From Nocardioides houyundeii (GTDB lineage: Bacteria; Actinomycetota; Actinomycetes; Propionibacteriales; Nocardioidaceae), in NCBI RefSeq assembly GCF_002865585.1, contig NZ_CP025581.1, positions 1,116,001 through 1,180,000 of the forward strand: a stretch of 64,000 nt of DNA. The letters are read 5' to 3'. Shown piece after piece: positions 20,075 to 30,814 of the stretch. Each line of letters begins with the position of its first letter. Within the stretch, counting starts at the first letter, position 1. The notes under the pieces were generated by a model. That model had not been told where the DNA came from, did not search any database, and worked only from the letters and a program-made list of their open reading frames with translations. The position numbers and the translations under genes were made by a program.

Positions 20075-20716
20075 ATGGCTGCTGAGACTTCGCAGACGCT
20101 CGACCGTGGCCTCCGGGTGCTCTCGGTGCTGGCGGCGTCGCCCGACGGGCTCACCATCACCGCGCTGGCCAACCGGCTGGGCGTCAACCGCACCGTGGTC
20201 TACCGCCTGGTCTCCACGCTCGAGCAGCACGCCCTGGTGCGCCGCGACGCGCAGGGGCGGCTCTACGTCGGTCTCGCCGTCCTGCACCTCGCGGCCGCGG
20301 TGCAGCCGGTGCTGCGCGACCTCGCGGTCCCGGTGCTGCGCCAGCTCGCCGAGACGGTTGGCGCGACCGCCCACCTGAGCGTGGCCGACGGGGACGAGGC
20401 CCTGGCCCTGGCGGTGGTCGAGCCGTCGTGGACCGACTTCCACGTGGCCTACCGGGTGGGCTCGCGCCACCCGCTGGGCCAGGGCGCCGCGGGCAAGGCG
20501 ATCCTGCTCAGCCGCGCCGGCAGCACCGCCACCCGGTACGCGGTGACCCACGGCGAGCTCCAGTCCGGGGCGCACGGCCTGGCGGCGCCGGTCCGTGGGA
20601 TCCAGGGGCTGGACGCCTCGGTGGGCATCGTGACCCTCGGCACCCCCATCGACGAGTCGGTGATCGCGCCCCGGGTGCTGGCGGCCGCCGAGGAGGTCAC
20701 GGCCCGACTGGGCTGA
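20075..20716 (+). CDS. IclR-family transcriptional regulator
   Basis: 213 residues. The N-terminal winged helix (TLDRGLRVLSVLAASPDGLTITALANRLGVNRTVVYRLVSTLEQHALV) is followed by a compact effector domain (AYRVGSRHPLGQGAAGKAILL is the IclR effector-loop signature). It is slightly shorter than the usual 240-260 residues. The next genes are convergent iron-transport genes, so the target is not evident from context. Confidence 0.9.
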   Translation: MAAETSQTLDRGLRVLSVLAASPDGLTITALANRLGVNRTVVYRLVSTLEQHALVRRDAQGRLYVGLAVLHLAAAVQPVLRDLAVPVLRQLAETVGATAHLSVADGDEALALAVVEPSWTDFHVAYRVGSRHPLGQGAAGKAILLSRAGSTATRYAVTHGELQSGAHGLAAPVRGIQGLDASVGIVTLGTPIDESVIAPRVLAAAEEVTARLG

Positions 20717-20780
20717 CCGGGCCCCGTGGGGGGACGTCAACGCACCATCAGGACCGTTCGACCGGTGCGCTCGGCTCCCC

Positions 20781-21602
20781 TCAGGCCGGCTGGGTGCTGG
20801 CGGCTCCGACGTGGTGCCGGCCGATGGGCAGCATCAGCGGCCGGCCCGACAGCGGGTCGACGATGACGCTGCACTCCAGCCCGAACACGGCGCGGACGGT
20901 CTCCTCGGTGAGCACCTCGTGCGGGGTTCCGGCCGCGTGCAGCCGGCCGCCGGCCAGCGCGATCAGGTGGTCGGCGTACCGGGCGGCGAGGTTGAGGTCG
21001 TGCAGCACCATCACGATCGTGGTGCCGCGGCTGCGGTTCAGGTCGGTCAGCAGGTCGAGGACCTCCACCTGGTGGCTGACGTCGAGGAACGTCGTCGGCT
21101 CGTCCAGCAGCAGCAGGTCGGTCTGCTGCGCGAGCGCCATCGCGATCCACACCCGCTGCCGCTGCCCGCCGGAGAGCTCGTCGACGGGGCGGTCGCACAG
21201 CTCCACGGTGTCGGTGGCCTCGAGCGCCGCCGCCACCGCAGCGTCGTCCGCGGGGCTCCAGCGCGACAGCAGGCGCTGGTGCGGGTTCCGGCCGCGACCC
21301 ACCAGGTCGCTGACGGTGATGCCCTCCGGGGCGAGCGGTGCCTGGGGGAGCAGCCCCAAGGTGCGCGCCAGCTCCTTGGCCGGCAGCCGGTGCACCTGAC
21401 GGCCGTCGAGCAGGACCTGCCCGGTGCGTGGGCGCAGCAGCCGCGACATCGAGCGCAGCAGCGTGGACTTGCCGCACGCGTTGGCGCCGACGATGGCGGT
21501 CACCCGTCCTGGCGGCACCACCAGGTCGAGGTCCTCGACGACGGTGCGGTCGCCGTACCCGAGGGTGAGGTCTTCGACGTCGAGCGTGTGGCGAGTGGTC
21601 AC
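20781..21602 (-). CDS. Ferric-siderophore ABC transporter ATP-binding protein
   Basis: 273 residues from GTG at 21602, which overlaps the stop of the permease gene (GTGA). Walker A GANACGKST (39-47), signature LSGGQ (143-147) and Walker B LLLLDEP (D167-E168) are intact. The FecE/FepC-like features IAMALAQQTDLLLLDEPTTFLDVSHQ and VLHDLNLAARYADHL place it with siderophore importers. It is the last gene of a four-gene unit whose first gene carries an IdeR-like box, so it is expected to be iron-repressed. Confidence 0.93.
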   Translation of the reverse strand: MTTRHTLDVEDLTLGYGDRTVVEDLDLVVPPGRVTAIVGANACGKSTLLRSMSRLLRPRTGQVLLDGRQVHRLPAKELARTLGLLPQAPLAPEGITVSDLVGRGRNPHQRLLSRWSPADDAAVAAALEATDTVELCDRPVDELSGGQRQRVWIAMALAQQTDLLLLDEPTTFLDVSHQVEVLDLLTDLNRSRGTTIVMVLHDLNLAARYADHLIALAGGRLHAAGTPHEVLTEETVRAVFGLECSVIVDPLSGRPLMLPIGRHHVGAASTQPA

Positions 21603-22633
21603 AACGAGCCTCCGGCGCGGTTGGTGCGGACGATGAGGTAGACCAGGTACGGCGCCCCCAGCACGCCGGTCACCACGCCCACCGGGTAGCGGTGACCGAA
21701 GGCGTACTGGCCGGCGAGGTCGGCCACCAGGACGAGCAGGGCGCCGACCAGGGCGGAGGGCAGCAGGAGGGACGTGCCGGGTCCCACGATCCGGGCGGCG
21801 ATGGGGCCGGAGAGGAAGGCCACGAACGCGACCGGACCCGCGGCTGCGGTGGCGAAGGCGACCAGGCCCACGGCGGCCACGATGGCCACCAGTCGGGTGC
21901 GCTCCACCCGGACGCCGACCGAGGACGCCGCGTCGTCGCCCAGCTGGAGCGTGTCCAGGTCGCGGCCGCGCAGCAGCAGCACCGGGCCCAGCACGGCGAG
22001 TGCGGCCACCGTGGGCAGTACGTCGTCCCAGGAGGTGCTGTTGAGGCTGCCGGTGAGCCACCTAGTGGCCTCCTGCAGGTCCCACGCAGCGGCGCGGCTG
22101 AGGATGTAGGCGGTGACGCTCTCCAGCATGGCGGCGACGCCGATGCCGATGAGGATCAGCCGGGTGCCGGCGACCCCGTCGCGGAAGGACAGCAGGTAGA
22201 TCAGCAGCGCGACCCCCAGGCCCATCACGATCGCGAAGACCGAGACCGCCGTTCCCGCCAGGCCCAGCGTCACGATCGCGAAGGCCGCGGCCGCGCTGGA
22301 TCCGGCGCTGATGCCGATGATGTCGGGGCTGGCCAGCGGGTTGCGCAGCATCGTCTGGAAGGTGACGCCGCCGAGCCCGAAGCAGAGGCCGACCAGCAGG
22401 GCCAGCACGGCGCGCGGCAGCCGGAGCCGGCCCACGGTGAAGGAAGCCCCGGGGACGTCCTGGCCGAGCACGACGCGGGCCACGTCGGAGGCCGGGTAGA
22501 AGGTACGGCCCACCATCAGGCTGGTGACGAAGGCGACGACCACCAGGGCGAGCAGGAGTCCGAGCACGGCGCGGCGCCGAGCCCCACGCCGGGTGCGTCC
22601 GCGGCTGACCCGCTCGATGGTCGAGGCGGTCAC
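21599..22633 (-). CDS. FecCD-family siderophore ABC permease (second subunit)
   Basis: 344 residues, GTG start overlapping the upstream permease stop. About nine membrane helices. Conserved FecCD blocks: GLCFGLGGVTFQTMLRNPLASPDIIGISAGSSAAA near residues 80-112, and the coupling-helix region GPVAFVAFLSGPIAARIVG near 270. It partners the upstream permease to form a heterodimeric BtuC-like channel for ferric siderophores. The reading frame is intact, in contrast to its partner. Confidence 0.93.
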   Translation of the reverse strand: MTASTIERVSRGRTRRGARRRAVLGLLLALVVVAFVTSLMVGRTFYPASDVARVVLGQDVPGASFTVGRLRLPRAVLALLVGLCFGLGGVTFQTMLRNPLASPDIIGISAGSSAAAAFAIVTLGLAGTAVSVFAIVMGLGVALLIYLLSFRDGVAGTRLILIGIGVAAMLESVTAYILSRAAAWDLQEATRWLTGSLNSTSWDDVLPTVAALAVLGPVLLLRGRDLDTLQLGDDAASSVGVRVERTRLVAIVAAVGLVAFATAAAGPVAFVAFLSGPIAARIVGPGTSLLLPSALVGALLVLVADLAGQYAFGHRYPVGVVTGVLGAPYLVYLIVRTNRAGGSL

Positions 22634-23695
22634 AGCGCGTGCACCTTGTGCCGACGTACCACGTAGATGAAGAAGGGGGCGCCGACCAGGGCGGTGATGA
22701 TGCCGACGTCGACCTCGCTGGGGCGCGCGACGATCCGGCCGACCACGTCGGCGGCGGCCAGCAGCGCGGCTCCGCCCACGGCCGAGAAGGGCAGCAGCCA
22801 CCGGTGGTCCACGCCCACCAGCAGCCGGCACAGGTGCGGCACCACCAGGCCGACGAAGCCGATGGGGCCGGCGACCGCGGTGGCGGCGCCGCACAGCAGG
22901 ACCGCGCCGAGGGCGGCGGTGGCCCGGGTCAGCGCCACTCGCTCGCCCAGGCCGGCGGCGAGGTCGTCCCCCAGCGCGAGGGAGTTGAGGCCGCGCGCGG
23001 CACCCAGGCTGAGCAGCGCGCCGACCGCCAGGAACGGCAGCACCAGGGTGATGGAGTCGAACGAGGCGCCGCCGACTCCGCCGATCTGCCAGGAGCGCAC
23101 GCCGCCGGCGATGTCGTTGCGCGGCAGGACCACCGCGGTGATGAAGGAGGAGAACGCCGCCGAGGTCGCGGTGCCGGCCAGTGCCAGCTTCAGCGGGGTG
23201 GCGCCGCCGCGGCCGAGCGACCCGACGCCGTACACGAAGGCGGCCGACAGGGCGGCGCCGGCGATGGCGAGCCACACATAGCTGGAGGGGGCCGAGAGCC
23301 CGAACCAGGCGATGCCGGTGATCACGGCGAGCGAGGCGCCCATGTTGACCCCCAGGATGCCGGGGTCGGCCAGCGGGTTGCGGGTGACGCCCTGCATGAC
23401 CGCCCCGGCCAGGCCGAGGGCCCCTCCCACGGTGAAGGCCAGCAGGGTACGCGGGATCCGCTTGGTGACCGCGGCCTCGCTGAGGGTCTCGCTCGACCCG
23501 CCGAGGGCGGCGAGGATGTCGTCGAGGGAGACCTCGCGCGAGCCCACCGCGACCGACCACGCCCCAGCGCGGCCAGCGCGGCCAGGCTCGCCAGGAACCA
23601 GACGGCGCGCAGCCGCCGGGGGCGCCGCACGATGGCGGCGCCCCGGCGGGCTGCGTGGTGACCGCGTCGCGGGACACGGTCGGGGTGGTGCTCAC
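22630..23695 (-). pseudogene. FecCD-family siderophore ABC permease (first subunit), two frameshifts near 5' end
   Basis: From about 23547 downward the frame is clean and shows the FecCD signature GLAGAVMQGVTRNPLADPGILGVNMGASLAV and VAGPIGFVGLVVPHLCRLLVG. The N-terminal part is split over three frames. Starting at GTG 23695 (VSTTPTVSRDAVTTQPAG), one base is missing in the C4 run 23641-23644 (plus strand), then one in the C4 run 23562-23565. With both added, the text reads VRRPRRLRAVWFLASLAALAALGAWSVAVGSREVSLDDIL. The 1066-nt span fits two lost bases. A shorter start at GTG 23630 would need only one correction. It probably encodes a working permease of about 355 residues. Confidence 0.85.
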
Positions 23696-23713
23696 GGCCT
23701 GATCAGCTCCTGC

Positions 23714-24742
23714 TCAGGCGCCGGCGGCGTCCGAGAGCATGGTGACGTAGTCCTCCAGGACGAAGGAGATGGAGAGCGGCGTCGGGTTGGCGGCGGTGCC
23801 CAGCGGGGTGTTGGGCAGCAGCACGATGGCGTCGTTCGCCACCGCCGGCATCTTCGACAGCAGCGGGTCGCCCTTCAGGGCCTTGACCAGCTCCTCGTCG
23901 CCGTAGGTCACGATGATCTCGACGTCCTCGAGCTGGTCGATCTGCTCCGCGCTCAGGGTGCCGGAGAACTCCTCGCTCGCCGCGGAGGCGTTCTCGATGC
24001 TCTTCGGGGTGGCCAGGCCGAGGTCGGAGAAGAACTTCGCCCGGGTGTCGTGGGTCGTGTAGTAGCTGACCTCGCTGAGGTCGGTGGTGTCCACGTGGGT
24101 CAGGAACATCGCGGACTTGCCCGCCAGCCCGGGCGCGGCGGCGACCGTCTCCTCGATCTCCGCCTCGAGGTCGGCCACCAGCTGCTCGCCCTCGGCGGCC
24201 ATCCCCATCGCCTCGCTGCTGACGGTGATCATGTCGCGCCACTCGGTCGACCAGGGCGCCTCCGGGTAGGCGACCACCGGCGCGATCTCGGTGAGCGTGT
24301 CGTAGTCCTCCTGGGTCAGGCCCGAGTAGGCGGCCAGGATCACGTCGGGATCGGTGTCGGCGACCGCTTCGAAGTCGATGCCGTCGGTCTCGTCGAAGAG
24401 GACCGGGGTCTCGGCGTCGAGCTCGTCGAGCTTCTCGGTGACCCACGGCAGCAGGCCGTCGCCGTCGTCGTCGCCGAAGTTGGCGGCGGCCATGCCGACG
24501 GGGACCACGCCCAGGGCCAGCGGCACCTCGTGGTTGGCCCAGTTGACCGTCGCGACGCGCTCGGGCTTCTCCGGGACCGTGGTGGTGCCGAGGGCGTGCT
24601 CGATGGTGAGCGGGAAGGCTGCCGAGGTGGAGGAGTCCGACGTGGGCTCAGCCGCGTCGGAGTCGTCGGTGGAGCCGCCGCAACCGGTGAGCAGGAGGGA
24701 GGCGGCTCCCAGGGAGCCGACCAGCAGGCGCAGTGATCGCAC
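23714..24742 (-). CDS. Ferric-siderophore ABC transporter substrate-binding lipoprotein
   Basis: 342 residues from GTG at 24742 (VRSLRLLVGS), with an AAAGG ribosome site seven bases upstream. Lipobox LLLTGC with lipidated C21, an acidic Ser/Asp-rich spacer, then a class III binding fold (PERVATVNWANHEVPLALGVVPVGM, DVILAAYSGLTQEDYDTLTEIAPVVAY) of the FecB/FepB type. It captures ferric siderophore outside the membrane and delivers it to the two FecCD permeases downstream. It is the first gene of the iron-uptake unit and lies 78 bp from an IdeR/DtxR-like operator. Confidence 0.93.
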   Translation of the reverse strand: MRSLRLLVGSLGAASLLLTGCGGSTDDSDAAEPTSDSSTSAAFPLTIEHALGTTTVPEKPERVATVNWANHEVPLALGVVPVGMAAANFGDDDGDGLLPWVTEKLDELDAETPVLFDETDGIDFEAVADTDPDVILAAYSGLTQEDYDTLTEIAPVVAYPEAPWSTEWRDMITVSSEAMGMAAEGEQLVADLEAEIEETVAAAPGLAGKSAMFLTHVDTTDLSEVSYYTTHDTRAKFFSDLGLATPKSIENASAASEEFSGTLSAEQIDQLEDVEIIVTYGDEELVKALKGDPLLSKMPAVANDAIVLLPNTPLGTAANPTPLSISFVLEDYVTMLSDAAGA

Positions 24743-24819
24743 GTGAGACCTTTCGGGAAGGGGCACGTCGCGTGCCCAGGCGCTTGAGGCCACGTCCGTG
24801 GTCGCGACCCCGGCGTGGT

Positions 24820-24838
24820 GTTGGTAAGGCTAACCTAA
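24820..24838 (-). promoter_or_regulatory. IdeR/DtxR-type iron box
   Basis: Read on the minus strand, TTAGGTTAGCCTTACCAAC matches 15 of 19 positions of the IdeR/DtxR consensus as I recall it. It sits upstream of the siderophore-binding lipoprotein gene, so iron repression of the whole importer is expected. Confidence 0.8.
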
Positions 24839-24845
24839 CCCAGTA

Positions 24846-25331
24846 TCAAGCGCGCGGCGGGGTGACCGAGTGCTGGACGGCCGCCTTCGCCAGGGGAAGC
24901 ACTCGGTGCGGCACCTGCTCGGCGAGCGTGATCACGGTGGAGCTGCGCACGATCGCCGGGCTGGTCAGCACCCGGTCGATGACCCGCTGCAGGTCCGCGT
25001 TCGAGCGCGCCACGGCTCGGGCCCACATGTCGCCGGCCCCGATGATGGTGTGCGCCTCCAGCACCTCGGGGATCTGCGCGAGATGGGCCGCGACGCTGTC
25101 GTGGCCGGACCCCTGCCGGATCTCCAGGGTGAGGAACGCCGTGACCGGGAAGCCGAGGGCCGCTGGGGAGAGCTGGGGAGCCCAGCCGGTGATGACGCCC
25201 GTGCTCGCCAGTCGGTCGAGTCGGGCCTGCACGGTTCCCCGGGCCACGCCCAGGCGCCGCGAGGCCTCGAGCACCCCCAGCTTGGGCTCGCGGGAGAAGA
25301 GCTCGATCAATGTGCCGTCGAGGGCGTCCAT
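24846..25331 (-). CDS. Lrp/AsnC-family transcriptional regulator
   Basis: 161 residues from MDALDGTLIELF, the usual Lrp opening. The helix-turn-helix spans about 20-45 (VLEASRRLGVARGTVQARLDRLASTGVI), followed by the RAM/AsnC effector domain with GAGDMWARAVARSNADLQRVIDRVL. It is divergent from the 4-hydroxyphenylpyruvate dioxygenase gene with only 81 bp between starts, so it most likely regulates that gene in response to an aromatic amino acid or its keto acid (inference from position). A longer start is possible upstream but adds non-conserved residues. Confidence 0.9.
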   Translation of the reverse strand: MDALDGTLIELFSREPKLGVLEASRRLGVARGTVQARLDRLASTGVITGWAPQLSPAALGFPVTAFLTLEIRQGSGHDSVAAHLAQIPEVLEAHTIIGAGDMWARAVARSNADLQRVIDRVLTSPAIVRSSTVITLAEQVPHRVLPLAKAAVQHSVTPPRA

Positions 25332-25361
25332 GCGTGCTCCTGGAGTGGACAATCTGTCTAG

Positions 25362-26663
<1,302 letters not shown>

Positions 26664-26691
26664 GGCGCGGGACGTCGTCGCGTACCGCGAC

Positions 26692-27291
26692 TCAGTGCAG
26701 CAGCAGGCCGACGCCGAGCGCGCCCATCACGACCGCGATCCCGGAGTCGAGCACGCGCCAGGCCGAGGGGCGGGCGAAGAAGCCGCGCAGCAGCCGGGCG
26801 CCGTACCCCAGGCCGAAGAACCAGGAGGTGCTGGCGATCAGCGCGCCGGCCAGGAACCACCACCGGTCGTCGCCGAAGCTGTTGGCCACGGTGCCGAGCA
26901 TCAGCACGGCGTCGAGGTAGAAGTGCGGGTTGAGCCAGGTCAGCGCGAGCGTGGTGAGCACGGCGCGCTTCATGCTCATTCGGCTGCCGTCACCGGCGTC
27001 CAGGCCCTTGGGCCGCCACGCGCGCATCGCGGCGTGCAGCCCGAACGCGAGCAGGTAGACCCCGCCGAGCACCTGGGCCACCGGGAGCACGCCGGGCCAA
27101 CGCTCCAGCACCGCGCCGAGGCCGAAGATGCCCGCGGTGATCGCCACGGCGTCCGAGAGCAGGCAGGTGAGCACGATCGGCAGCATGGTCTCGCCCTTGA
27201 TGCCCTGGCGGAGCACGAAGGCGTTCTGCGCGCCGATCGCGACGATGAGGGCGAGCCCGGTGAGCAGGCCGGCAAGAAGGACGTTCCACAT
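26692..27291 (-). CDS. lysE: LysE/ArgO-family amino acid exporter
   Basis: 199 residues from MWNVLLAGLLTGLALIVAIGAQNAFVLRQGIKGE, the signature N-terminus of LysE/ArgO; an ATG seven codons upstream is less likely. Six hydrophobic segments are spread along the protein, with LTWLNPHFYLDAVLMLGTVA as the conserved central motif. It exports lysine and/or arginine. It is divergent from a LysG/ArgP-type regulator with a 72-bp gap, the classical lysE-lysG pair of corynebacteria. Confidence 0.92.
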   Translation of the reverse strand: MWNVLLAGLLTGLALIVAIGAQNAFVLRQGIKGETMLPIVLTCLLSDAVAITAGIFGLGAVLERWPGVLPVAQVLGGVYLLAFGLHAAMRAWRPKGLDAGDGSRMSMKRAVLTTLALTWLNPHFYLDAVLMLGTVANSFGDDRWWFLAGALIASTSWFFGLGYGARLLRGFFARPSAWRVLDSGIAVVMGALGVGLLLH

Positions 27292-27363
27292 AGGGGCAAC
27301 CGTAGGAGCCACGTTGCCTTAACTCCAGCGAAGTATTTTGAACAATCATTAGAATCTCTTGTT

Positions 27364-28275
27364 GTGAAAGACCTCACCCAGCTGGACCCCGTCGCCCTGC
27401 GCACCCTGGCCACCGCCGTCGGCCTCGGCACCTTCGAAGCGGCAGCCCGAGAGCTGCACGTGACCCCGTCCGCGGTGAGCCAGCGGATCAAGGCCCTGGA
27501 GACCCGGGTCGGCCGGGTGCTGGTGCACCGGGTGAAGCCGCTGGAGGCCAGCGAGGCCGGTCAGGTCCTGGTCCGGCTCGCCGCCCAGCAGGAGCTGCTG
27601 GAGCGGGAGGCCGTCGCCCAGCTGCTCGAGGACGAGGACGCCGAGGAAGGTACGCCGTACGCGGCGGTGCCGCTGGCGGTGAACTCCGACGCCCTCTACA
27701 CCTGGCTGATCGACGCCCTGGTCGCCGTGCAGGTCGAGCACCGGGTGACCTTCGAGCTGCTCCGCGCCGACCAGTCGCGCACCGCGGAGCACCTGCGCCG
27801 TGGAGACGTGATGGCGGCCCTGACCTCGGACCCGAGGCCCGTTCCAGGCTGCCGGGTGGTGCAGCTCGGCCGCATGCGTTACCAGGCGGTGGCGACCCCG
27901 GAGTGGCAGCGCACCCACCTGCCCGACGGCTCGCCGCCGGCCGCACTGGCCCGCGCACCGATGATCGCCTTCGACCACAACGACACCCTGCAGCACGACT
28001 TCCTGCGCAAGGTCACCCGGCGGCGGCTGGCACCACCGGCCACCTTCATCCCGTCCGTGGCGCAGTTCGAGAACGCCGTACGCCGGGGGATGGGCTGGGG
28101 CATGCTCCTGGACTTCCAGGCAGCCGATGCCCTGGAGCAGGGGAGCCTGGTCGAGCTGGTCCCGGGGCGGCACGTCGACGTGCCGCTCTACTGGCAGCAC
28201 TGGCGGCTGGAGTCCCAGGTGGTCGCGGACCTGACCCGCGAGGTCACCGCGGCCGCTCGCGCCTGGCTGGGCTGA
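27364..28275 (+). CDS. lysG: LysR-family regulator, LysG/ArgP type
   Basis: 303 residues from the GTG at 27364. N-terminal helix-turn-helix: ALRTLATAVGLGTFEAAARELHVTPSAVSQRIKALETRVGRVLVHR. The effector domain shows the ArgP/LysG-subfamily pattern, with no oligomer-typical deviations. Divergent from lysE, it should activate export when basic amino acids accumulate. The AT-rich intergenic stretch (GAAGTATTTTGAACAATCATTAGAATC, about 27330-27356) is the expected binding region. Confidence 0.92.
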   Translation: MKDLTQLDPVALRTLATAVGLGTFEAAARELHVTPSAVSQRIKALETRVGRVLVHRVKPLEASEAGQVLVRLAAQQELLEREAVAQLLEDEDAEEGTPYAAVPLAVNSDALYTWLIDALVAVQVEHRVTFELLRADQSRTAEHLRRGDVMAALTSDPRPVPGCRVVQLGRMRYQAVATPEWQRTHLPDGSPPAALARAPMIAFDHNDTLQHDFLRKVTRRRLAPPATFIPSVAQFENAVRRGMGWGMLLDFQAADALEQGSLVELVPGRHVDVPLYWQHWRLESQVVADLTREVTAAARAWLG

Positions 28276-28284
28276 GGCCCCGGG

Positions 28285-29049
28285 TCAGAGCACCTTGGAG
28301 AGGAAGGCCCTGGTGCGCTCGTGCTGGGGGTCGCCGAGCACGAGCGCCGGCTTCCCCTCCTCGACGATGACCCCGTCGTCCATGAAGACCACTCGGTCGC
28401 CGACCTCCCGGGCGAAGCCCATCTCGTGGGTGACGACCATCATCGTCATGCCCTCGGAGGCGAGGTCCTTCATGACGGCCAGCACGTCGCCCACCAGCTC
28501 GGGGTCCAGCGCGGACGTCGGCTCGTCGAAGAGCATCATGTCCGGGTCCATCGACAGGGCCCGGGCGATGGCGACCCGCTGCTGCTGTCCCCCGGAGAGG
28601 TGCGCGGGGTAGGCGTCCTCCTTGCCGGCCAGACCGACCTTGGCCAGGTTGCGGCGCGCGACCTCGACCGCCTCGGCACGCTTGCGGCCCTTCACCTTCT
28701 CCTGGGCGATGCAGAGGTTGCGCAGCACCGTCATGTGGGGGAAGAGGTTGAAGGACTGGAAGACCATGCCGATCCGGGCGCGCAGGGCGTCGACGTCCGC
28801 GTCGGGGTCGGTGATCTCGTCGCCCTCGATGAGGATCCGTCCCTTGGTCGGGACCTCCAGCAGGTTGACGCAGCGCAGCAGGGTCGACTTGCCCGAGCCG
28901 CTGGGCCCGATCACGCAGACCACCTGTCCCTGGCCCACGTGGAAGTCGATGCCCTTGAGCACCTCGTTGTCGCCGAAGCTCTTGTGCAGGTCCTGGACGT
29001 CGATCGCCGCGGCGCCCCGTCTCCGGTCGGCCGATCCCTCCGCAGTCAT
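28285..29049 (-). CDS. Polar amino acid ABC transporter ATP-binding protein
   Basis: 254 residues, start overlapping the permease stop (ATGA). Walker [10 protein letters not shown] (48-56), Q-loop [17 protein letters not shown], signature [15 protein letters not shown] and Walker [15 protein letters not shown] are all intact. This is the GlnQ/HisP subfamily. A roughly 15-residue extension precedes the usual start of the domain. It is the third gene of the binding-protein/permease/ATPase unit. Confidence 0.95.
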   Translation of the reverse strand: MTAEGSADRRRGAAAIDVQDLHKSFGDNEVLKGIDFHVGQGQVVCVIGPSGSGKSTLLRCVNLLEVPTKGRILIEGDEITDPDADVDALRARIGMVFQSFNLFPHMTVLRNLCIAQEKVKGRKRAEAVEVARRNLAKVGLAGKEDAYPAHLSGGQQQRVAIARALSMDPDMMLFDEPTSALDPELVGDVLAVMKDLASEGMTMMVVTHEMGFAREVGDRVVFMDDGVIVEEGKPALVLGDPQHERTRAFLSKVL

Positions 29050-29840
29050 CAACGTGCCCTCTCGGATCGGTTCTCCATCTGGCGCACCACGATGGAGAGC
29101 GGGATGGTGATCAACAGGTAGCAGAAGCCGACCACCACGAGCGCGGTCAGGCTGTTGGAGGTGTTCATGGTCTCCCGCCCGAACTTCGTCAGCTCCTGGG
29201 TCTCCAGGTAGACCCCCAGCACGTAGACCAGCGAGGAGTCCTTGGTCAGCAGGATCAGCTCGTTGGTCAGCGGCGGCAGGATGATCCGGAACGCCTGGGG
29301 GATCACCACGCTGATCATCGCCCGGGTGTGCGACATGCCCAGGGACCTCGCCGCCTCCAGCTGCCCCTTCGGCACAGCCTGGATGCCCGCCCGGATGGTC
29401 TCGGCCATGTACGCCGCCCCGACCATTCCCAGGGCCAGCGTCACCTTGCCCAGCACGCCGCCGGGGATGTCGCGTCCCGGGAAGGCGAGCGGGACGCCGG
29501 TGCCGATGGCCAGGAAGACCACCAGTGCCGGCACACCGCGGAAGAACTCGATGAAGCCGGTGGCCAGCCATCGGTACGGGCCGACGGGGGAGAGCCGCAT
29601 CAGCGCCAGCACCAACCCCAGCGCGAGGCCGAAGGCGAAGGCGCAGGCGGTGTAGATGACGGTGTTCTTCAGTGCGATCAGCAGCACGTCGGGGAACATC
29701 GAGCGGATGACCTCGGTGTTGAAGAAGGCCCGCTTCATCTCGTCGACGTCCACCGCCGAGGCCACCAGCACCAGCGCCAGCACCAGGACGACGTACTGGA
29801 TCAAACGGCTGCGCCGCGCGCGCTGACGTGGGCTGGCCAT
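29049..29840 (-). CDS. Polar amino acid ABC transporter permease
   Basis: 263 residues with a basic N-terminus, a first helix at about 15-30, and about five helices in all. The conserved EAA loop is [35 protein letters not shown]. The family core [19 protein letters not shown] is the HisM/GlnP signature. It is a single permease, so a homodimer is expected. It is downstream of the binding protein with an intergenic hairpin and overlaps the ATPase gene. Confidence 0.95.
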   Translation of the reverse strand: MASPRQRARRSRLIQYVVLVLALVLVASAVDVDEMKRAFFNTEVIRSMFPDVLLIALKNTVIYTACAFAFGLALGLVLALMRLSPVGPYRWLATGFIEFFRGVPALVVFLAIGTGVPLAFPGRDIPGGVLGKVTLALGMVGAAYMAETIRAGIQAVPKGQLEAARSLGMSHTRAMISVVIPQAFRIILPPLTNELILLTKDSSLVYVLGVYLETQELTKFGRETMNTSNSLTALVVVGFCYLLITIPLSIVVRQMENRSERAR

Positions 29841-29860
29841 GTCTACCTCTGCTCGGTCGA

Positions 29861-29880
29861 GCCCCGGCGGGAGCCGGGGC
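29861..29880 (-). terminator. Intra-operon hairpin
   Basis: GCCCCGGC-GGGA-GCCGGGGC stem-loop between the binding-protein and permease genes. It could attenuate readthrough or stabilise the upstream mRNA so that binding protein is made in excess. Confidence 0.5.
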
Positions 29881-29917
29881 GGGTCACTGGAGAAACGTCA
29901 CGTCCCCGCTGGGCGGG

Positions 29918-30724
29918 TCAGCCGGCGGGCGCGTCCCCGAACCACGTGGCGTAGATCTCGTCGTAGGTGCCGTCCGTCTTCGCGGTGGCGAGTGCCTCGT
30001 TGAAGGCGGCCAGCAGCTCGGCGTTGCCGTCCTGCTTCACCGACATGCCGTACTGCTCGCCGGTGTCGAACTCGGCGGTCACCTCGACGTCAGGGTTGGC
30101 CTTGGCGTAGTCGTAGAGCACGCCGTTGTCGTTGACGCCCGCGGCGACCTGGCCGGTCTTCACGGCTGCGGAGAGCAGGGCGAGGTCCTCGTAGGAGACG
30201 ATCTTGGCGTCCTTGGGGCTGTTCTCCTTGACGTAGATCTCGCCGGTGGTGCCCTCCTGGACGCCGATCTTCTCGCCGGCCAGGCTCTCCAGGGAGTCGA
30301 AGCCGGAGCCGGTCTTGGTCAGCAGCGCCTGGGTGGCGTCGAAGTAGGGGTCGGTGAAGTCCATGACCGCGGCGCGCTCGTCGGTGATCGTCATGCCGCC
30401 CTGGGCGATGTCGCAGCGACCGGTGTTGAGCGCCTCCGCGGAGGTGATGGTCTCCCACGGCACGTCGATCACCTTGGTCTCCAGAGCCGGGTCCTGGGCC
30501 TTGGCGACCAGGTCCACGACGTCGACGTCGAAGCCGACGATCTTGCCGCCCTCGGTGTACTGGAACGGCTTGTAGGGCAGGTGGGTGCAGACCGTCAGCA
30601 CCCCGTCGTCGACCAGGTTGATGCCGGACTCGGTCGTCGTGGTCTCGGTGTCGGTCGCGCAGCCGGCCAGGGCCAGGGCCAGGACCGCGACGCCCAGCCC
30701 GGAAGTGATCGAAGTGAAGTTCAT
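29918..30724 (-). CDS. Polar amino acid ABC transporter substrate-binding lipoprotein
   Basis: 268 residues. Lipobox LALAGC with lipidated C22, a Thr-rich spacer, then a SBP_bac_3 fold: GVLTVCTHLPYKPFQYTEGGKIVGFDVDVVDLVAKA, ITITDERAAVMDFTDPYF-like segment (MTITDERAAVMDFTDPYF), GVQEGTTGEIYVKEN. The family binds glutamine, glutamate, histidine or arginine; which one cannot be read here. It is the first gene of the unit and is followed by a hairpin before the permease. Confidence 0.94.
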   Translation of the reverse strand: MNFTSITSGLGVAVLALALAGCATDTETTTTESGINLVDDGVLTVCTHLPYKPFQYTEGGKIVGFDVDVVDLVAKAQDPALETKVIDVPWETITSAEALNTGRCDIAQGGMTITDERAAVMDFTDPYFDATQALLTKTGSGFDSLESLAGEKIGVQEGTTGEIYVKENSPKDAKIVSYEDLALLSAAVKTGQVAAGVNDNGVLYDYAKANPDVEVTAEFDTGEQYGMSVKQDGNAELLAAFNEALATAKTDGTYDEIYATWFGDAPAG

Positions 30725-30814
30725 CCCCGAACGATAAACCCACTCCGCCACCTGTCCAGGCGTGTCCACGCGTGGCGCTCGACGATGTTGCCGCGGTTCG
30801 GAGACGATGCTCCG

